64,000 bases of DNA from Burkholderia sp. H160 (GCA_000173575.1 ABYL01000006.1:57416-121415), one strand, 5' to 3'; shown: positions 16,089 through 25,638, counted from the stretch's first letter. Made by a program: numbers and translations. The notes: generated from the letters alone by a model not told the origin.

Positions 16089-16345
16089 ACGATCCGGTAG
16101 CTGAGTCACTGGGATTCCGGGTTGTTTCGGATCGAACCTTGCAATGGCGCGGTTAAGAACGCCCAACCGACAACCTGTAACGGAACAACGACAGTGAAAT
16201 CCCGAGCAGCGCGCAAGCTCGGGTGATCTCCTATACACCATCGGTCATCGATATCCGAATCGCTTCGCGATTCGCTTGCGGGCTTGCTATTGCTCGACAG
16301 GCGGTCATCGAGTGCCTGCAGAGGCGGTGTCTTCGTCAAGACTGC

Positions 16346-18673
16346 TTATAGCGACCGTTCAGGTGCGAGGGCCGCAGACGGTGCATCGACAATGGTGGCT
16401 TTGCGCTGCGCGAGAAGCTTGATAACAAAGTCCCAAGCCATCAACAGCGCGCCAACGGCGAACACGATGTCACCCGGCATGCGCATCCACTGCCAGAAGG
16501 TGGTCGTGCTGTAAAACTCGAGGCTTCGCGCATACGCATAGCCGTGCGTGTAAACCGCTAGCAGTTGCGGCCAGCCGACCGGGTAGAAGTTCATCACGAT
16601 CCACATCACGAGACCGGCGTTGTAGAGCCAGAATGCCCATACGCCGCATCGATCGCTCCACGGGCGATTGCCGTTCAAATAGCGCAAGACCATGTAGAGC
16701 AGACCAATGGCGAGCAGCCCGAAGGCACCGAACATCGACGTATGCGCGTGATTCAACGTGAGGAACGTACCATGCTCGTAGTAGTTGACCAGCGGCGCAT
16801 TGAGCGTGCCGCCGCCGAACACCCCGGCGCCCACGAAGTTCCAGAATGCAGAGCCGAGAATGTAGAGATAGGCAAGTCGATAGGGGAAATCCTTTTCGTG
16901 CTGGATGTGACGCTGCTGCTCGATGGCTTCCAGCACCAGCAGGAAGAGCGGCAAGACCTCAAGGAACGAGAACATGCTGCCAAAGCTCACCCAGAGGCTC
17001 GGCTCGCCCGCCCAATACATATGATGGCCAGTGCCGAGCACACCACCGACCATGATGAGGATCCATTCGAACAGGACGGCGCGTTCGACCATCTGCCGCG
17101 ACACCAGTTCGAGCGCCATGAGGAAATAGCCGGTCACGGCTGCCGCGAACAGCTCGAAGGCAAGCTCCACCCAGAGGTGTACCACCCACCAACGCCAGAA
17201 GTCGGTGATTGAGAACGACGGGTTGGGCGAACCCAACGGAATCATCCCAAATACATAGAGCACCGCGACGCTCAACGTCGCGATCCAGAGAAGATGCTCG
17301 ATTCGGAAAAGGCCGTAGAGCGATCCGCCGCTTTGCTTGAATAGCGTCTTGAGGGTCGGCCAGAATGCACGTAGCAATACCAGACACCAGACGGCGAGAC
17401 CAATAAAGAAGAGAATTTGCCAGAAGCGACCGAGCTCCAGGTAAGACAGTCCCTGGTTGCCGAACCAGAACCAGTGTGCACGGATAAGGCCCATCACACC
17501 AAGGTAGTCGCCGATCAGCGCCCCCGCCACGATCACTACGAGTACCCAGAAGATGAGGTTGACCAAGGCCCGCTGCCCGGCAGGTTCACGCTTGCCGATC
17601 AAAGGTGCGAGGAAGAGGCCTGCGGCGATCCAGCTCACACCGATCCAGACGATCGGCGCCTGCAGATGCACGCTGCGCAAGGCGGCAAACGGCAGCCATT
17701 TGTCCACTTCGATGCCGTAAAAGCTGGTGCGATCGGTGTAGTAATGCGCCATGATCGAACCCACGAGGATCTGTACCAGCAGGACCCCTGCCACCACCAA
17801 AAAATACTTCCAAAGCGCCCGTTGACTGGGCGTGGGTTCCTTGAAGCCTCGTAGCACCGGTTCGAAAGTTTCGTTTCCGGCCTTTGGCTCAATCCAGAGA
17901 CGAAAGATCATCAGGATCGCGCCGATCGCGAAAAATATCATCGTGAACGAAACCCACGTCCACTGGAACGTTGCCGCAGTGGGCGAGTTGCCAACCAGCG
18001 GCTCGGCCGGCCAGTTGACTGTCCACGAGTAGTCCTTGCCGGGGCGACGCGCGACGGTCGTGAGCGACGAATAGAGGAGGAAACTCGCAGTTCGCGTCGC
18101 GGCGGATTCGTCGAGCGCACGTGCCCCTGTATACCCTTGTGCAAAGTTGTCACTGAGCAGCGCTGCGCTGATCCGTTGCCGCAGCACCTGAATCGCCTGC
18201 GCCACGCTATCGGGAAGCGTAACCTTCTGCTGACTCAGATCGATGCCCTGCAGTTGCGCCTGCATTGTGCGTGTGACGCTTGCCTGCTGTTCGGCAGTCA
18301 CGGCGTCAAACGATTTGCCGTAGCGTGATAACGCCAGATTGTTCTGAACTTCCTTCGCCAACTCGACGAGGTACTTGGCGGTGAAGTCTTCACCAAAATA
18401 GGAGCCCATGCCATACAGACTGCCGAAGTCCATCAGATCAGCTTGCTGAAATCCCGACTTGCCGGCCACGATGTCGGCGTAGCTCATTACCGTTGTGCCG
18501 TTGGGCGCGATCATCTGCTTTGGCAATGGCGCTGCCTGCTGGTAGGTCGCGCGAGTTGCCACCAGCATTCCCGCCCAACAGAGCGCGGTGACGACGATGA
18601 AAACCCAGATCAGGACCCGGCTCGTGCGATCTTGCGGACAGCTATTGCCCACGATGAGCGGCTTCGTATACAT
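16346..18673 (-). CDS. norB: Quinol-dependent nitric oxide reductase, single-subunit (qNOR)
   Basis: Membrane enzyme that reduces two NO to N2O using quinol, for NO detoxification or denitrification. The 775-residue length is that of qNOR rather than cytochrome-c-dependent NorB (about 450), because a quinol-binding extension precedes the core. The heme-copper-oxidase-like core follows with many helices. Key segments are VHLWVELAFELFAAAVTGYF (FeB His and conserved Glu), GTGHHMYW (FeB His pair) and LTLNHAHTSMFGAFG (heme ligands). The start at 18673 follows GAGGGAA; the frame opens 30 codons earlier. No norC or norQ/D is nearby. A 7-bp inverted repeat lies about 105 bases upstream. Confidence 0.95.
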   Translation of the reverse strand: MYTKPLIVGNSCPQDRTSRVLIWVFIVVTALCWAGMLVATRATYQQAAPLPKQMIAPNGTTVMSYADIVAGKSGFQQADLMDFGSLYGMGSYFGEDFTAKYLVELAKEVQNNLALSRYGKSFDAVTAEQQASVTRTMQAQLQGIDLSQQKVTLPDSVAQAIQVLRQRISAALLSDNFAQGYTGARALDESAATRTASFLLYSSLTTVARRPGKDYSWTVNWPAEPLVGNSPTAATFQWTWVSFTMIFFAIGAILMIFRLWIEPKAGNETFEPVLRGFKEPTPSQRALWKYFLVVAGVLLVQILVGSIMAHYYTDRTSFYGIEVDKWLPFAALRSVHLQAPIVWIGVSWIAAGLFLAPLIGKREPAGQRALVNLIFWVLVVIVAGALIGDYLGVMGLIRAHWFWFGNQGLSYLELGRFWQILFFIGLAVWCLVLLRAFWPTLKTLFKQSGGSLYGLFRIEHLLWIATLSVAVLYVFGMIPLGSPNPSFSITDFWRWWVVHLWVELAFELFAAAVTGYFLMALELVSRQMVERAVLFEWILIMVGGVLGTGHHMYWAGEPSLWVSFGSMFSFLEVLPLFLLVLEAIEQQRHIQHEKDFPYRLAYLYILGSAFWNFVGAGVFGGGTLNAPLVNYYEHGTFLTLNHAHTSMFGAFGLLAIGLLYMVLRYLNGNRPWSDRCGVWAFWLYNAGLVMWIVMNFYPVGWPQLLAVYTHGYAYARSLEFYSTTTFWQWMRMPGDIVFAVGALLMAWDFVIKLLAQRKATIVDAPSAALAPERSL

Positions 18674-19067
18674 GGTTCCGTTCCCTCGCGAAGTGTACGT
18701 GCGCAGTCGTAGGCGATCGATTACTCGTTTCCGGTTCCGAGAATCGTTTTTTTCGGCTGGCAAGTTGTGGGTTGGATAGATCTGGCATTCAGATCTTCAG
18801 CCATTCGTATCAATTAGATTCAATCAGGAATGCAAAGATAGGTTGCTTGTATTTCACGGAGTGCTCCTTCATTTAGTAAATTGAATCCATTTCGGCGGGT
18901 CGTCGGGTTCTGCCAGGAGCGCAGGGTCGACGGCGTCGCCGGTTCCCGGCGCACGACGGGTTCGGTAGGCGCCGTCGTAGCATGGACGTTCGAAGATATC
19001 TGCAGCCTGTTGCGAATCGCCCGGCCCGGGAGGGAAGTTGGTGCTGGACCGGCTTTTTGCTGCATGC
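18674..19067. other. Intergenic region upstream of qNOR
   Basis: 394 bases between the qNOR start and the LysR stop. Apart from the inverted repeat at 18778-18796, it holds a T-run and A/T-rich stretches near 18740-18860 that may be the promoter. No exact FNR (TTGAT-N4-ATCAA) or NorR (GTCA-N3-TGAC) box was seen. Confidence 0.5.
18778..18796. promoter_or_regulatory. Inverted repeat upstream of qNOR
   Basis: Perfect 7-bp arms AGATCTG and CAGATCT around 5 bases, about 105 bases before the qNOR start. The position suits an operator. It matches neither the NsrR nor the NorR consensus, so the regulator is unknown; the LysR protein encoded next door is one candidate. Confidence 0.4.
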
Positions 19068-20012
19068 TCACGCCACCTGCAGATCCCCCGAACTGTAGAG
19101 AACCATTTGATCGTTCTTGCTGGATTCAGCGAAGCTGATTTTCAGATGTTCAACCCACGTTCTCACCTTCGCATCCAGGAACATCTTTGATGCGAAGAGC
19201 GCGTAGATGTCGACGGGTTCAAACTGGCAGGAGGGCAGTATGTGCACCAGGCGACCATCACGGAACGCGTCTACGGCTGCATGCAGCGGCAGCAAGCCAA
19301 CTCCCATCCCAAGTTCGAGAGCGTCGGCAAGGGCAGATTGAGAACTGATGCACAGTCCGGGCTTGACGGAAACCGTTTCGAACGCGGTAGCCGCGTGCGA
19401 TGTCAACTCGACGCTGTCCGACCACTTGGGGGCGAGACAAATGAGACTCTGGCTCGAAAGATCAGCAAGCCTATGGATCATTGGGTGCATGTCCAGATAG
19501 TGCGGAGACGCGCACATCACGCTGTAAGACCTGCCAAGACGCGTACCGATGAGTGAAGAATCCCGCAGCACCTCGATTGCCACGACGGCCATGTCGAATT
19601 CGCCAGCGAGGAGGTTGACAGGAGAATCTGACAAAGTCAGTCCAACCTGCACGGAAGGATGCCGCTCCCTATAGGATCTAACTGCAGGCACAAGATAGTG
19701 CTGCGCTAGCGATTGGGAGGCGTGAACCCTGAGGCAGCCCGCTGGACTGAGGTGAATCGATTTTGCTTCAGCTTCTGCCTCGTCCAGGGCCTCGAGAATC
19801 GAGTGGCAACGCGCGAGGTAGCGCTGGCCGGCAGGCGTCAAGGCAATCCGCCGCGTCGTGCGATGCAGGAGCCGTGTGGCCAGATGCTGTTCAAGGTCGG
19901 AAATGAGCCGGGAGACTGAACCCGTACTCATATTCAGTTCCCGAGCCGCCGATGTATAGGTGGCGCCATCGGCCACACGCTCAAAGATCCGCATGCTCCT
20001 CAGCAAGTCCAT
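19068..20012 (-). CDS. LysR family transcriptional regulator
   Basis: 314 residues with an N-terminal winged HTH (MDLLRSMRIFERVADGATYTSAARELNMSTGSVSRLISDLEQHLATRLLHRTTR) and a LysR substrate-binding domain. The start at 20012 follows GGAGAAACGACT; the longer frame to 20186 lacks family sequence. The HTH segment is of the CrgA-like subgroup common in Burkholderiaceae. It points toward qNOR on the same strand, but no target is demonstrated. Confidence 0.9.
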   Translation of the reverse strand: MDLLRSMRIFERVADGATYTSAARELNMSTGSVSRLISDLEQHLATRLLHRTTRRIALTPAGQRYLARCHSILEALDEAEAEAKSIHLSPAGCLRVHASQSLAQHYLVPAVRSYRERHPSVQVGLTLSDSPVNLLAGEFDMAVVAIEVLRDSSLIGTRLGRSYSVMCASPHYLDMHPMIHRLADLSSQSLICLAPKWSDSVELTSHAATAFETVSVKPGLCISSQSALADALELGMGVGLLPLHAAVDAFRDGRLVHILPSCQFEPVDIYALFASKMFLDAKVRTWVEHLKISFAESSKNDQMVLYSSGDLQVA

Positions 20013-20430
20013 AGTCGTTTCTCCGCACCGGATTTCAGCTCGAGCATCGAAAGTCTCTGGTGAGACCCGTGTCGAAGGGCCGATCGATCCATGTCGATCA
20101 GTACCGGTTAAAAGGTAACGCGGCGGCGTTCGAGTTACAAATGTGGGAACGGATGTGGAGATCACGTGATAGGCCAGGGCAATCATACGTTCGTATAACC
20201 GTCAGCAATGAACGTTTGCTGCAATGCAGCTAGATTCTGGAGAGACACGAGCGCTTTCTGCCGTGGCGCATGCAGACCGGTTTTTCGTTCATCGATGGCG
20301 CGCTCAGACCACCCGCACTTGTGGGGCAGGGATATCCTTTCAGTGCGAGGGGTGTCGAGGCGCGCCGGCGTTGGACAATCAGGCATGATGTCGCGCAGCC
20401 TTACAGTTGCTGTCGTATTGGGAGAAGGAG

Positions 20431-21147
20431 ATGCATGTCAAGCCGAGTTCGGCCGTCAGAAACGTGGGCGTGGGTGACGGACCGCTCTCGATCGTGTACG
20501 TGATCGACGACGACGAGGCGATGCGAATCGCGCTTGTTGACCTGCTGCATTCCATCGGGCTATGTGCTCGGGCGTTCCCGTCGTGCCGCGAATTCTCTGC
20601 ATTCCAGAAGGACGACGTGCCGAGCTGCCTGATACTTGATGTCCGGTTGCACGGTGAGACCGGGCTTGCGTTTCAGGAGGAACTTCTGAAAAGCGGCATT
20701 CGCATGCCAATCATTTTCATGACGGGGTACGCTGACGTCACGATGTCGGTCAGGGCGATGAAAGCCGGTGCTGTGGATTTCCTCCCTAAACCCTTTCGCG
20801 ACCAGGACATGCTGGATGCAGTCACCGCCGCGCTTGCACGCGACAGTGAACGTCTCGCAGCCCAGCGGGCTCTCGCCGCGCTGCGCGCTTCCTACGCTTC
20901 GTTAAAGCCGCGCGAGCAGCAGGTGATGGTGTTCGTCGCGGACGGCCTGATGAACAAGCAAATCGCCAACGAACTGAACCTCAGCGAAATCACCGTCAAG
21001 ATTCATCGCGCTCAAGTCATGAGAAAAATGGCCGCGCGTTCGGTCGCGGATATCGTCAGGATGACTGAAGCACTCGGGATCAAGTCACCAAAAGGTAGGC
21101 CTGCATGGGGGGCAGGGGGCGCAGGGGCGGACTATTGCGTCGAGTAA
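20431..21147 (+). CDS. FixJ/StyR-like response regulator (receiver plus LuxR HTH)
   Basis: 238 residues. The receiver has VYVIDDDEAMR acidic pocket, phospho-acceptor Asp in LILDVRLHGETG, and Lys in LPKPFRDQDML. The LuxR-type HTH follows (LKPREQQVMVFVADGLMNKQIANELNLSEITVKIHRAQVMRKM). The ATG at 20431 lies just behind GGGAGAAGGAG. It is closely similar to the regulator at 36223, including FRDQDMLDAV and FMTGY. No histidine kinase adjoins it, so it is an orphan that may share the kinase at 30118. Confidence 0.92.
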   Translation: MHVKPSSAVRNVGVGDGPLSIVYVIDDDEAMRIALVDLLHSIGLCARAFPSCREFSAFQKDDVPSCLILDVRLHGETGLAFQEELLKSGIRMPIIFMTGYADVTMSVRAMKAGAVDFLPKPFRDQDMLDAVTAALARDSERLAAQRALAALRASYASLKPREQQVMVFVADGLMNKQIANELNLSEITVKIHRAQVMRKMAARSVADIVRMTEALGIKSPKGRPAWGAGGAGADYCVE

Positions 21148-21203
21148 CGACGCGCAGGTGACCAGGACTATTCAGCGACCAGCTTGCCAGGTTGGTATCA
21201 GGC

Positions 21204-22220
21204 TCAATTACCATCGCTTTCAGCGGCGCTTCGGGCGGTCGTGCCACTCGCTTCGGTGCCACAGCGGATGCGCAATTGCAGCGGCGTGACACCCAGCCTT
21301 CTGCGCATCACACGGGTAAAGTGCGACGGATCTGCGAAACCAGCGCGGCGGCCAATTTCACCCACCGTCATTCGGGAGAATATCTTCGATTCGAGCATTC
21401 GTTGCGCACAATTCACCCTCGCGTCGAGTAACTGCTCGGCGAAGGTCTGCTGGCATCCGGCCAGGGCTCGATGTAGCGTGCGCACCGAGATGCCGAGCGA
21501 GTCGGCGACTGCTTCGGCGGTCAGGCCATGCTCGTGACAGCGCTGAGCAAGACAGTCGCTTACGCGGTCCCGCAACGATCGGTCGGCAGGCTTGCTGTGC
21601 GGCTCCTGCCCGCTCATCTCATGAGCGATGAGCGCCAGTAGGGCGCCGATCTGGTCGGCGAGTACGCCGCGTGGTATGGGCGCGTTCGCAAGCGCTTCAG
21701 GCACGAGCTGGGTCACGTATGCCGAAAGGGCTGCGCCCCAGTTGGAATGACCCGGAATGCGTCGACCCACGAGGCAACCGGCGTCAGGAACCCAGCGCTT
21801 GAGCCATTCGACTGGAATGCCGATGTTGAGAAATTCGTACCATCGTATTAGCGCAATGTCGCAAACGAGGTCCGAATCGACCAGTGCAAGGTCGCCGGGC
21901 GAGAGGTACAGATCATTGCGATGTGAAAGGCGATAGGTGTGATTCAGGCTCATCATCAGGTGATACTGACGCTGGCTGCTGCGCGCCAGTTCGCTGCGAC
22001 CCCGGCCGCAGACGTGCGGGGTGCCCGACTGCCGTACCACCGTCAGCGGCCCACAAGCGGCTACGCTCATGGTCGATTCGAACGCGCGTGGATTGGTGGA
22101 CCGTACATAAAGGGGGATCATGGCCGACGTAAGCAAATCGGCCCAGATATCGAGGCGACGGGCGGCCGGCAGGTCACTGGTCGACCACCGCGCGACCGCT
22201 GCGATTTCAATGCCGTTCAT
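21204..22220 (-). CDS. AraC family transcriptional activator (FeaR/NphR-like)
   Basis: 338 residues. The N-terminal two thirds match the AraC_binding_2 domain (YHLMMSLNHTYRLSHRNDLYLSPGDLALVDSD). The C-terminal AraC HTH pair is LTAEAVADSLGISVRTLHRAL and RMTVGEIGRRAGFADPSHFTRVMRRRLGVTP. AAGGGG precedes the ATG at 22220. Relatives activate aromatic or amine catabolic genes. It may control the acyl-CoA operon at 23578, but the two are separated by a receiver gene. Confidence 0.9.
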   Translation of the reverse strand: MNGIEIAAVARWSTSDLPAARRLDIWADLLTSAMIPLYVRSTNPRAFESTMSVAACGPLTVVRQSGTPHVCGRGRSELARSSQRQYHLMMSLNHTYRLSHRNDLYLSPGDLALVDSDLVCDIALIRWYEFLNIGIPVEWLKRWVPDAGCLVGRRIPGHSNWGAALSAYVTQLVPEALANAPIPRGVLADQIGALLALIAHEMSGQEPHSKPADRSLRDRVSDCLAQRCHEHGLTAEAVADSLGISVRTLHRALAGCQQTFAEQLLDARVNCAQRMLESKIFSRMTVGEIGRRAGFADPSHFTRVMRRRLGVTPLQLRIRCGTEASGTTARSAAESDGN

Positions 22221-22427
22221 GTGTGAATCCCCTTGGGTTAGGCGGCGCAACAGCCTGCCATGTTGACCGATAGCGACGCCGGGCGAGCCGGCCGTTGCCC
22301 GGACAGACTGGCATACACCCGGATCTGAGCACAACGCTTGCGCGTCGGCTCTCCCGCTGCGGGAAGTATAGGTGCTTGCGCGCACGACGCTGTGGCGAGA
22401 TGCTCAATCGAGGAACGTTGCGAGGGG

Positions 22428-22799
22428 CTAAGGCCGGCGTAAGGCATGATTGAGCCACCGTTCCAACTCGTTTGGGTCCATTGGCTTTTCGAGCAAGGCA
22501 AAAGCGCCGGTTGCCCGAACTTCGGCACGCAGCGAGGCAGTCGGACCCGCAGTGACGAAAACGGTCGGGGGCGCGAGTCCTAGTTCCAGAAGCCGGTTGT
22601 ACATTGCCAGCCCGGACATGCCAGGCATTTTGATATCCGAGATGAGGAATGCCGTGTTGTGAACCTCCTCTGAATCCAGGAATCGCTCTGCAGAATCAAA
22701 GGCACGCACGATCCACCCTAATGCTTGCACCAGGTGCGCAGTCGCGGAGCGGAAAGGCTCATTGTCATCGACGATGGAAACGACCTGAGGCGGACGCAT
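22428..22799 (-). CDS. Single-domain response regulator (receiver only)
   Basis: 123 residues with only a receiver domain: VVSIVDDNEPFR acidic pocket, phospho-acceptor Asp in LISDIKMPGMSG and Lys in LLEKPMDPNEL. No output domain follows, so it would act by protein contact or as a phosphate sink. The start at 22799 is chosen for domain fit; a TTG at 22853 would add 18 residues. No kinase adjoins it. The hybrid kinase at 30118, which has no receiver of its own, is a possible partner. Confidence 0.87.
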   Translation of the reverse strand: MRPPQVVSIVDDNEPFRSATAHLVQALGWIVRAFDSAERFLDSEEVHNTAFLISDIKMPGMSGLAMYNRLLELGLAPPTVFVTAGPTASLRAEVRATGAFALLEKPMDPNELERWLNHALRRP

Positions 22800-23131
22800 G
22801 CCGCGGTCCCCAATTTGGATAGCCTTGCTCAGTGGATGCTTTGCAATAGTCAATCATTGATAGACCGCGACTGGCGCGAAAGAAAATTATCCGAAGGTGT
22901 TATCGGGTCATACCTAAGTGTGACCCGACCAGCACGTCGTCTGGGCAACGCTGCAGCATACCAACCGGGCTTTACCCGACGGACCGCAGTCCGTACGAGT
23001 CTCCCACCGTCGAGTGAATCAAGATAGGAGAAAATCGCGCGGATTAGTGCGTAGATAGTTAGTGACCGGCATTCCCCGGTGGTGGTGAAATCGTTCGTGA
23101 GTTGAACAGTTCGTGTGGAATCTACAGACTC
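22800..23131. other. Intergenic region before the acyl-CoA operon
   Basis: 332 bases between the receiver gene and the echA relic. It should hold the promoters for both, but no clear -35/-10, -24/-12 or dyad element was identified. Confidence 0.4.
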
Positions 23132-23490
23132 ATGGAACAGACACTTGCCGAGGAATCGTTCGAGACGATCGTCTATGAACGGCGCAACGCGGTCGCATCA
23201 ATCACGCTGAACCGCCCCAATGTCCTCAATGCGCTGAACAAGAAGGCCATTCGTGAATTGAGAACGGCCTTCGAATGCGCGCGGGACGATGCTCAAGTCT
23301 GCGGCGTCATCGTGACTGGCGCAGGCGATCGTGCGTTTATAGCGGGAGCGGACATCAGCGAACTGGCTGCGGCAACGCCCGTCGAGGCGGTACAGGCTGC
23401 GCGCGCGGGGTTTGCGCCGGCACCGAGGACAAGACGGAAGGCACCAAAGCCTTCCTGGAAAAACGGCGTCCGAAGTTCGCAGGTCGATAA
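23132..23490 (+). pseudogene. Enoyl-CoA hydratase gene with internal deletion and frameshift
   Basis: The first ~95 codons encode a normal enoyl-CoA hydratase start (VYERRNAVASITLNRPNVLNALN, then FIAGADISELAAATP). After about 23410 the same frame becomes non-homologous, while the next frame encodes the family's C-terminus (EDKTEGTKAFLEKRRPKF) ending at TAA 23488-23490. About 130 residues of the middle, including the second catalytic Glu region, are missing. The original frame runs on to 23581. It heads the acyl-CoA operon, so the hydratase step must be supplied elsewhere. Confidence 0.85.
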
Positions 23491-23577
23491 AGCGCGGTTC
23501 TCGATCCCCTTGTCACAGCATGCGCCGGGAGCGCATGCCGCGGGAGGAGGGCTGCTCAAAATCATGGAGGTCATTCG

Positions 23578-24807
23578 ATGAACGTCGGCAATCACATCTT
23601 CTCCGGTCTGAAAGTGCTCGATCTTGCGAGCTACATTGCGGGCCCCGCCGCGACGACGATCCTTGCCGACTTCGGTGCCGATGTGATCAAGGTCGAGCCC
23701 CCAGGCACAGGGGACGTCTACCGCTCCTTTTCGGCGATGCCACCGAACCCGACGAGCGACGTCAATTACGCGTGGCAACTGACGAACCGCAACAAGCGCG
23801 GCATCGCGGTCGATCTGAAGTCGCCCGACGCAAAAGAAGTCCTGCATCGCCTCGTGCGCTGGGCCGACGTCGTCGTCGTGAACTTTCCGCCACGCGTGAA
23901 GGCATCGCTCGGTTGTACGTACGAGGACTTTGCGCCGCTCAACGACAGGCTCATCTATGCCGACGTCACGGGATATGGCTCCGAAGGCCCGGAGGCCGAC
24001 ACGCCGGGCTTCGATGTCACCGCGTATTGGGCGCGTTCCGGTCTGATGGAAGTCACACACGACGCTGGCAGTCCGCCGACACTGCCGATCCCCGGCATTG
24101 GCGACCACGCGACGGCCACGACGCTCTACGCTGCGATCGTGACCGCGCTCTACGTGCGCGCCACGACGGGCAAGGGCGGCCATGTCTCGACCTCGCTGAT
24201 CGCCAATGGTATCTGGGCCGCGGCCGCGTGGGTCGAAGGCGGCCTGAACGGCGGCCGCTTTTTCGCGCAGCACGATCGCAAGTCACCGCCCAATGCGCTG
24301 CTGAATCCGTACCAGACATCCGACAAGCGCTGGATTCTGCTCGTTGCGGCGCAACGCAAGGACTGGGCCGGCTTCTGCAAGGCGATCGGCAAGCCCGACC
24401 TGCTGGAGGATGCGCGCTTCACCGACGAGAACCGCGTTGCCAATGCTGCACAACTGGTCGAGATTCTCGACCCGATGTTCGCGAGCCGGCCGCTCGCGTA
24501 CTGGAAGCAGGTGCTCGACGCCGGGCGCGTAATCTTCGGCGTCGTCCAGGTCGCGCGGGAAATCATCGACGACCCGCAATTGCCGGCCAACCGGATCGTG
24601 GTACCGCTCGAGCAACCCGGCGGGAAGGATACCCGCACCGTCAGCAGCCCATTTCAGGTGCTAGGCTCACCGAAAGTGAAGCCCACGGCGGCCCCGCAAC
24701 TCGGCGAACACGGTGCGCAGATCCTGCAGGAGCTGGGGTTCGACGATGCCGAGATCGCACGCCTGAACGATACGGGCGCAGTCGCACGTTTCAGGGGCGC
24801 GTCATGA
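23578..24807 (+). CDS. Class III CoA-transferase (CaiB/BaiF family)
   Basis: 409 residues with the family III CoA-transferase pattern: LKVLDLASYIAGPAATTILADFGADVIKVEPPGTGD, then NRNKRGIAVDLK, and PGFDVTAYWARSGLM, whose Asp aligns with the catalytic Asp that forms the acyl anhydride. It moves CoA between carboxylic acids, here probably activating the pathway substrate. It follows the echA relic and is linked by overlaps and short gaps to the ADC-like, acyl-CoA dehydrogenase and hydroxyacyl-CoA dehydrogenase genes. The substrate is not identifiable from sequence. Confidence 0.92.
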   Translation: MNVGNHIFSGLKVLDLASYIAGPAATTILADFGADVIKVEPPGTGDVYRSFSAMPPNPTSDVNYAWQLTNRNKRGIAVDLKSPDAKEVLHRLVRWADVVVVNFPPRVKASLGCTYEDFAPLNDRLIYADVTGYGSEGPEADTPGFDVTAYWARSGLMEVTHDAGSPPTLPIPGIGDHATATTLYAAIVTALYVRATTGKGGHVSTSLIANGIWAAAAWVEGGLNGGRFFAQHDRKSPPNALLNPYQTSDKRWILLVAAQRKDWAGFCKAIGKPDLLEDARFTDENRVANAAQLVEILDPMFASRPLAYWKQVLDAGRVIFGVVQVAREIIDDPQLPANRIVVPLEQPGGKDTRTVSSPFQVLGSPKVKPTAAPQLGEHGAQILQELGFDDAEIARLNDTGAVARFRGAS

Positions 24808-24896
24808 ACGAGGCCGCTGCGCCTGCTGCTGCACGAATCCGCCACCAGGCGGCGCCTTTCACCGTTCACGGCAACCATGGAGCGTTCCATGACTGA
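24804..24896 (+). CDS. Possible 30-residue leader peptide or gene scar
   Basis: This short ORF overlaps the CoA-transferase stop (ATGA) and ends 8 bases inside the ADC-like gene. Its product is Ala- and His-rich with no recognised motif. The Shine-Dalgarno for the ADC-like gene lies within it, so its translation could couple the two genes. It may equally be the fused ends of a deleted gene. No homology supports function. Confidence 0.3.
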   Translation: MNEAAAPAAARIRHQAAPFTVHGNHGAFHD

Positions 24897-25638
24897 AGAC
24901 GAAGTGCGCGCATCGGCCTATGCGATGCCGCTGACGAGCCCCGCCTATCCGAAGGTGCCGTACAGGTTCGTCGATCGGGAGTTTGTGATCATCACCTATC
25001 GCACCGATCCTGACGCGCTTGCGCGTGTGATCCCGGCTCCGCTCATGCCTACCGAGCCGATCGTCAAATACGAGTTCATCAACATGCCCGATTCGAGCGG
25101 GCTTGGCTCGTACACCGAATCCGGCCAGGTGATTCCCGTTACGCTCAACGGCGTCGCCGGCGGCTTCACGCATGCGATGTTTCTCGACAGCGAGGCCGGT
25201 ATCGCCTCCGGTCGCGAACTGCTGGGCTTCCCGAAGGTGCTGGCGCAACCGAAGCTGGAGGTGCGCAACGACGCTCTGGTCGGCACGCTCGACTACAACG
25301 GCGTGCGCGTCGCCACCGCGACGATGGCCTACAAGTACAAGGCGCTCGATCCCGCTTCGGTCAGGAAAACCCTAGAGGCGCCGGGCTATCTGCTGAAAAT
25401 ACTGCCGCACGTGGACTGCACGGCGCGCGTGTGCGAAATCGTCAGGTACTACATCGAGGATCTGACCGTCAAGGGCGCGTGGACAGGTCCGGCGTCGCTG
25501 GAACTGCATCCGCACTGCTTCGCGCCGGTCGCGAAGCTCCCGGTGCTCGAAGTCCTTTCAGCCGTGCATCTGCTGACCGACCTGTCGCTAGGCAGGGCAG
25601 AAGTGGCCTACGACTACCTTGCCCATGCACAGTCCTGA
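24889..25638 (+). CDS. Acetoacetate decarboxylase-family protein
   Basis: 249 residues of the ADC fold ([28 protein letters not shown], then [33 protein letters not shown]). Lys116 in GFPKV aligns with the Schiff-base Lys115 of clostridial acetoacetate decarboxylase. The next residue is Val rather than the second Lys that lowers the catalytic lysine's pKa, so activity may differ. The start at 24889 has GGAG seven bases before it; an in-frame ATG lies 12 bases upstream. Its operon place among acyl-CoA genes suggests a decarboxylase, hydratase or lyase on a beta-keto or related acid. Confidence 0.88.
   Translation: MTEDEVRASAYAMPLTSPAYPKVPYRFVDREFVIITYRTDPDALARVIPAPLMPTEPIVKYEFINMPDSSGLGSYTESGQVIPVTLNGVAGGFTHAMFLDSEAGIASGRELLGFPKVLAQPKLEVRNDALVGTLDYNGVRVATATMAYKYKALDPASVRKTLEAPGYLLKILPHVDCTARVCEIVRYYIEDLTVKGAWTGPASLELHPHCFAPVAKLPVLEVLSAVHLLTDLSLGRAEVAYDYLAHAQS

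Noticed and set aside
15348-16241. 297-codon minus-strand ORF
   Set aside because: Opposite to the ORF at 15453. It looks less protein-like at both ends and has no start signal; neither is certain, but the plus-strand frame was preferred.
16201-16274. Two small hairpins (7- and 8-bp stems) upstream of qNOR's stop
   Set aside because: No T-run follows either stem, so they were not called terminators.
18820-19071. 83-codon ORF starting at the LysR stop (GTGA overlap)
   Set aside because: No Shine-Dalgarno and no recognisable family; composition resembles non-coding sequence.
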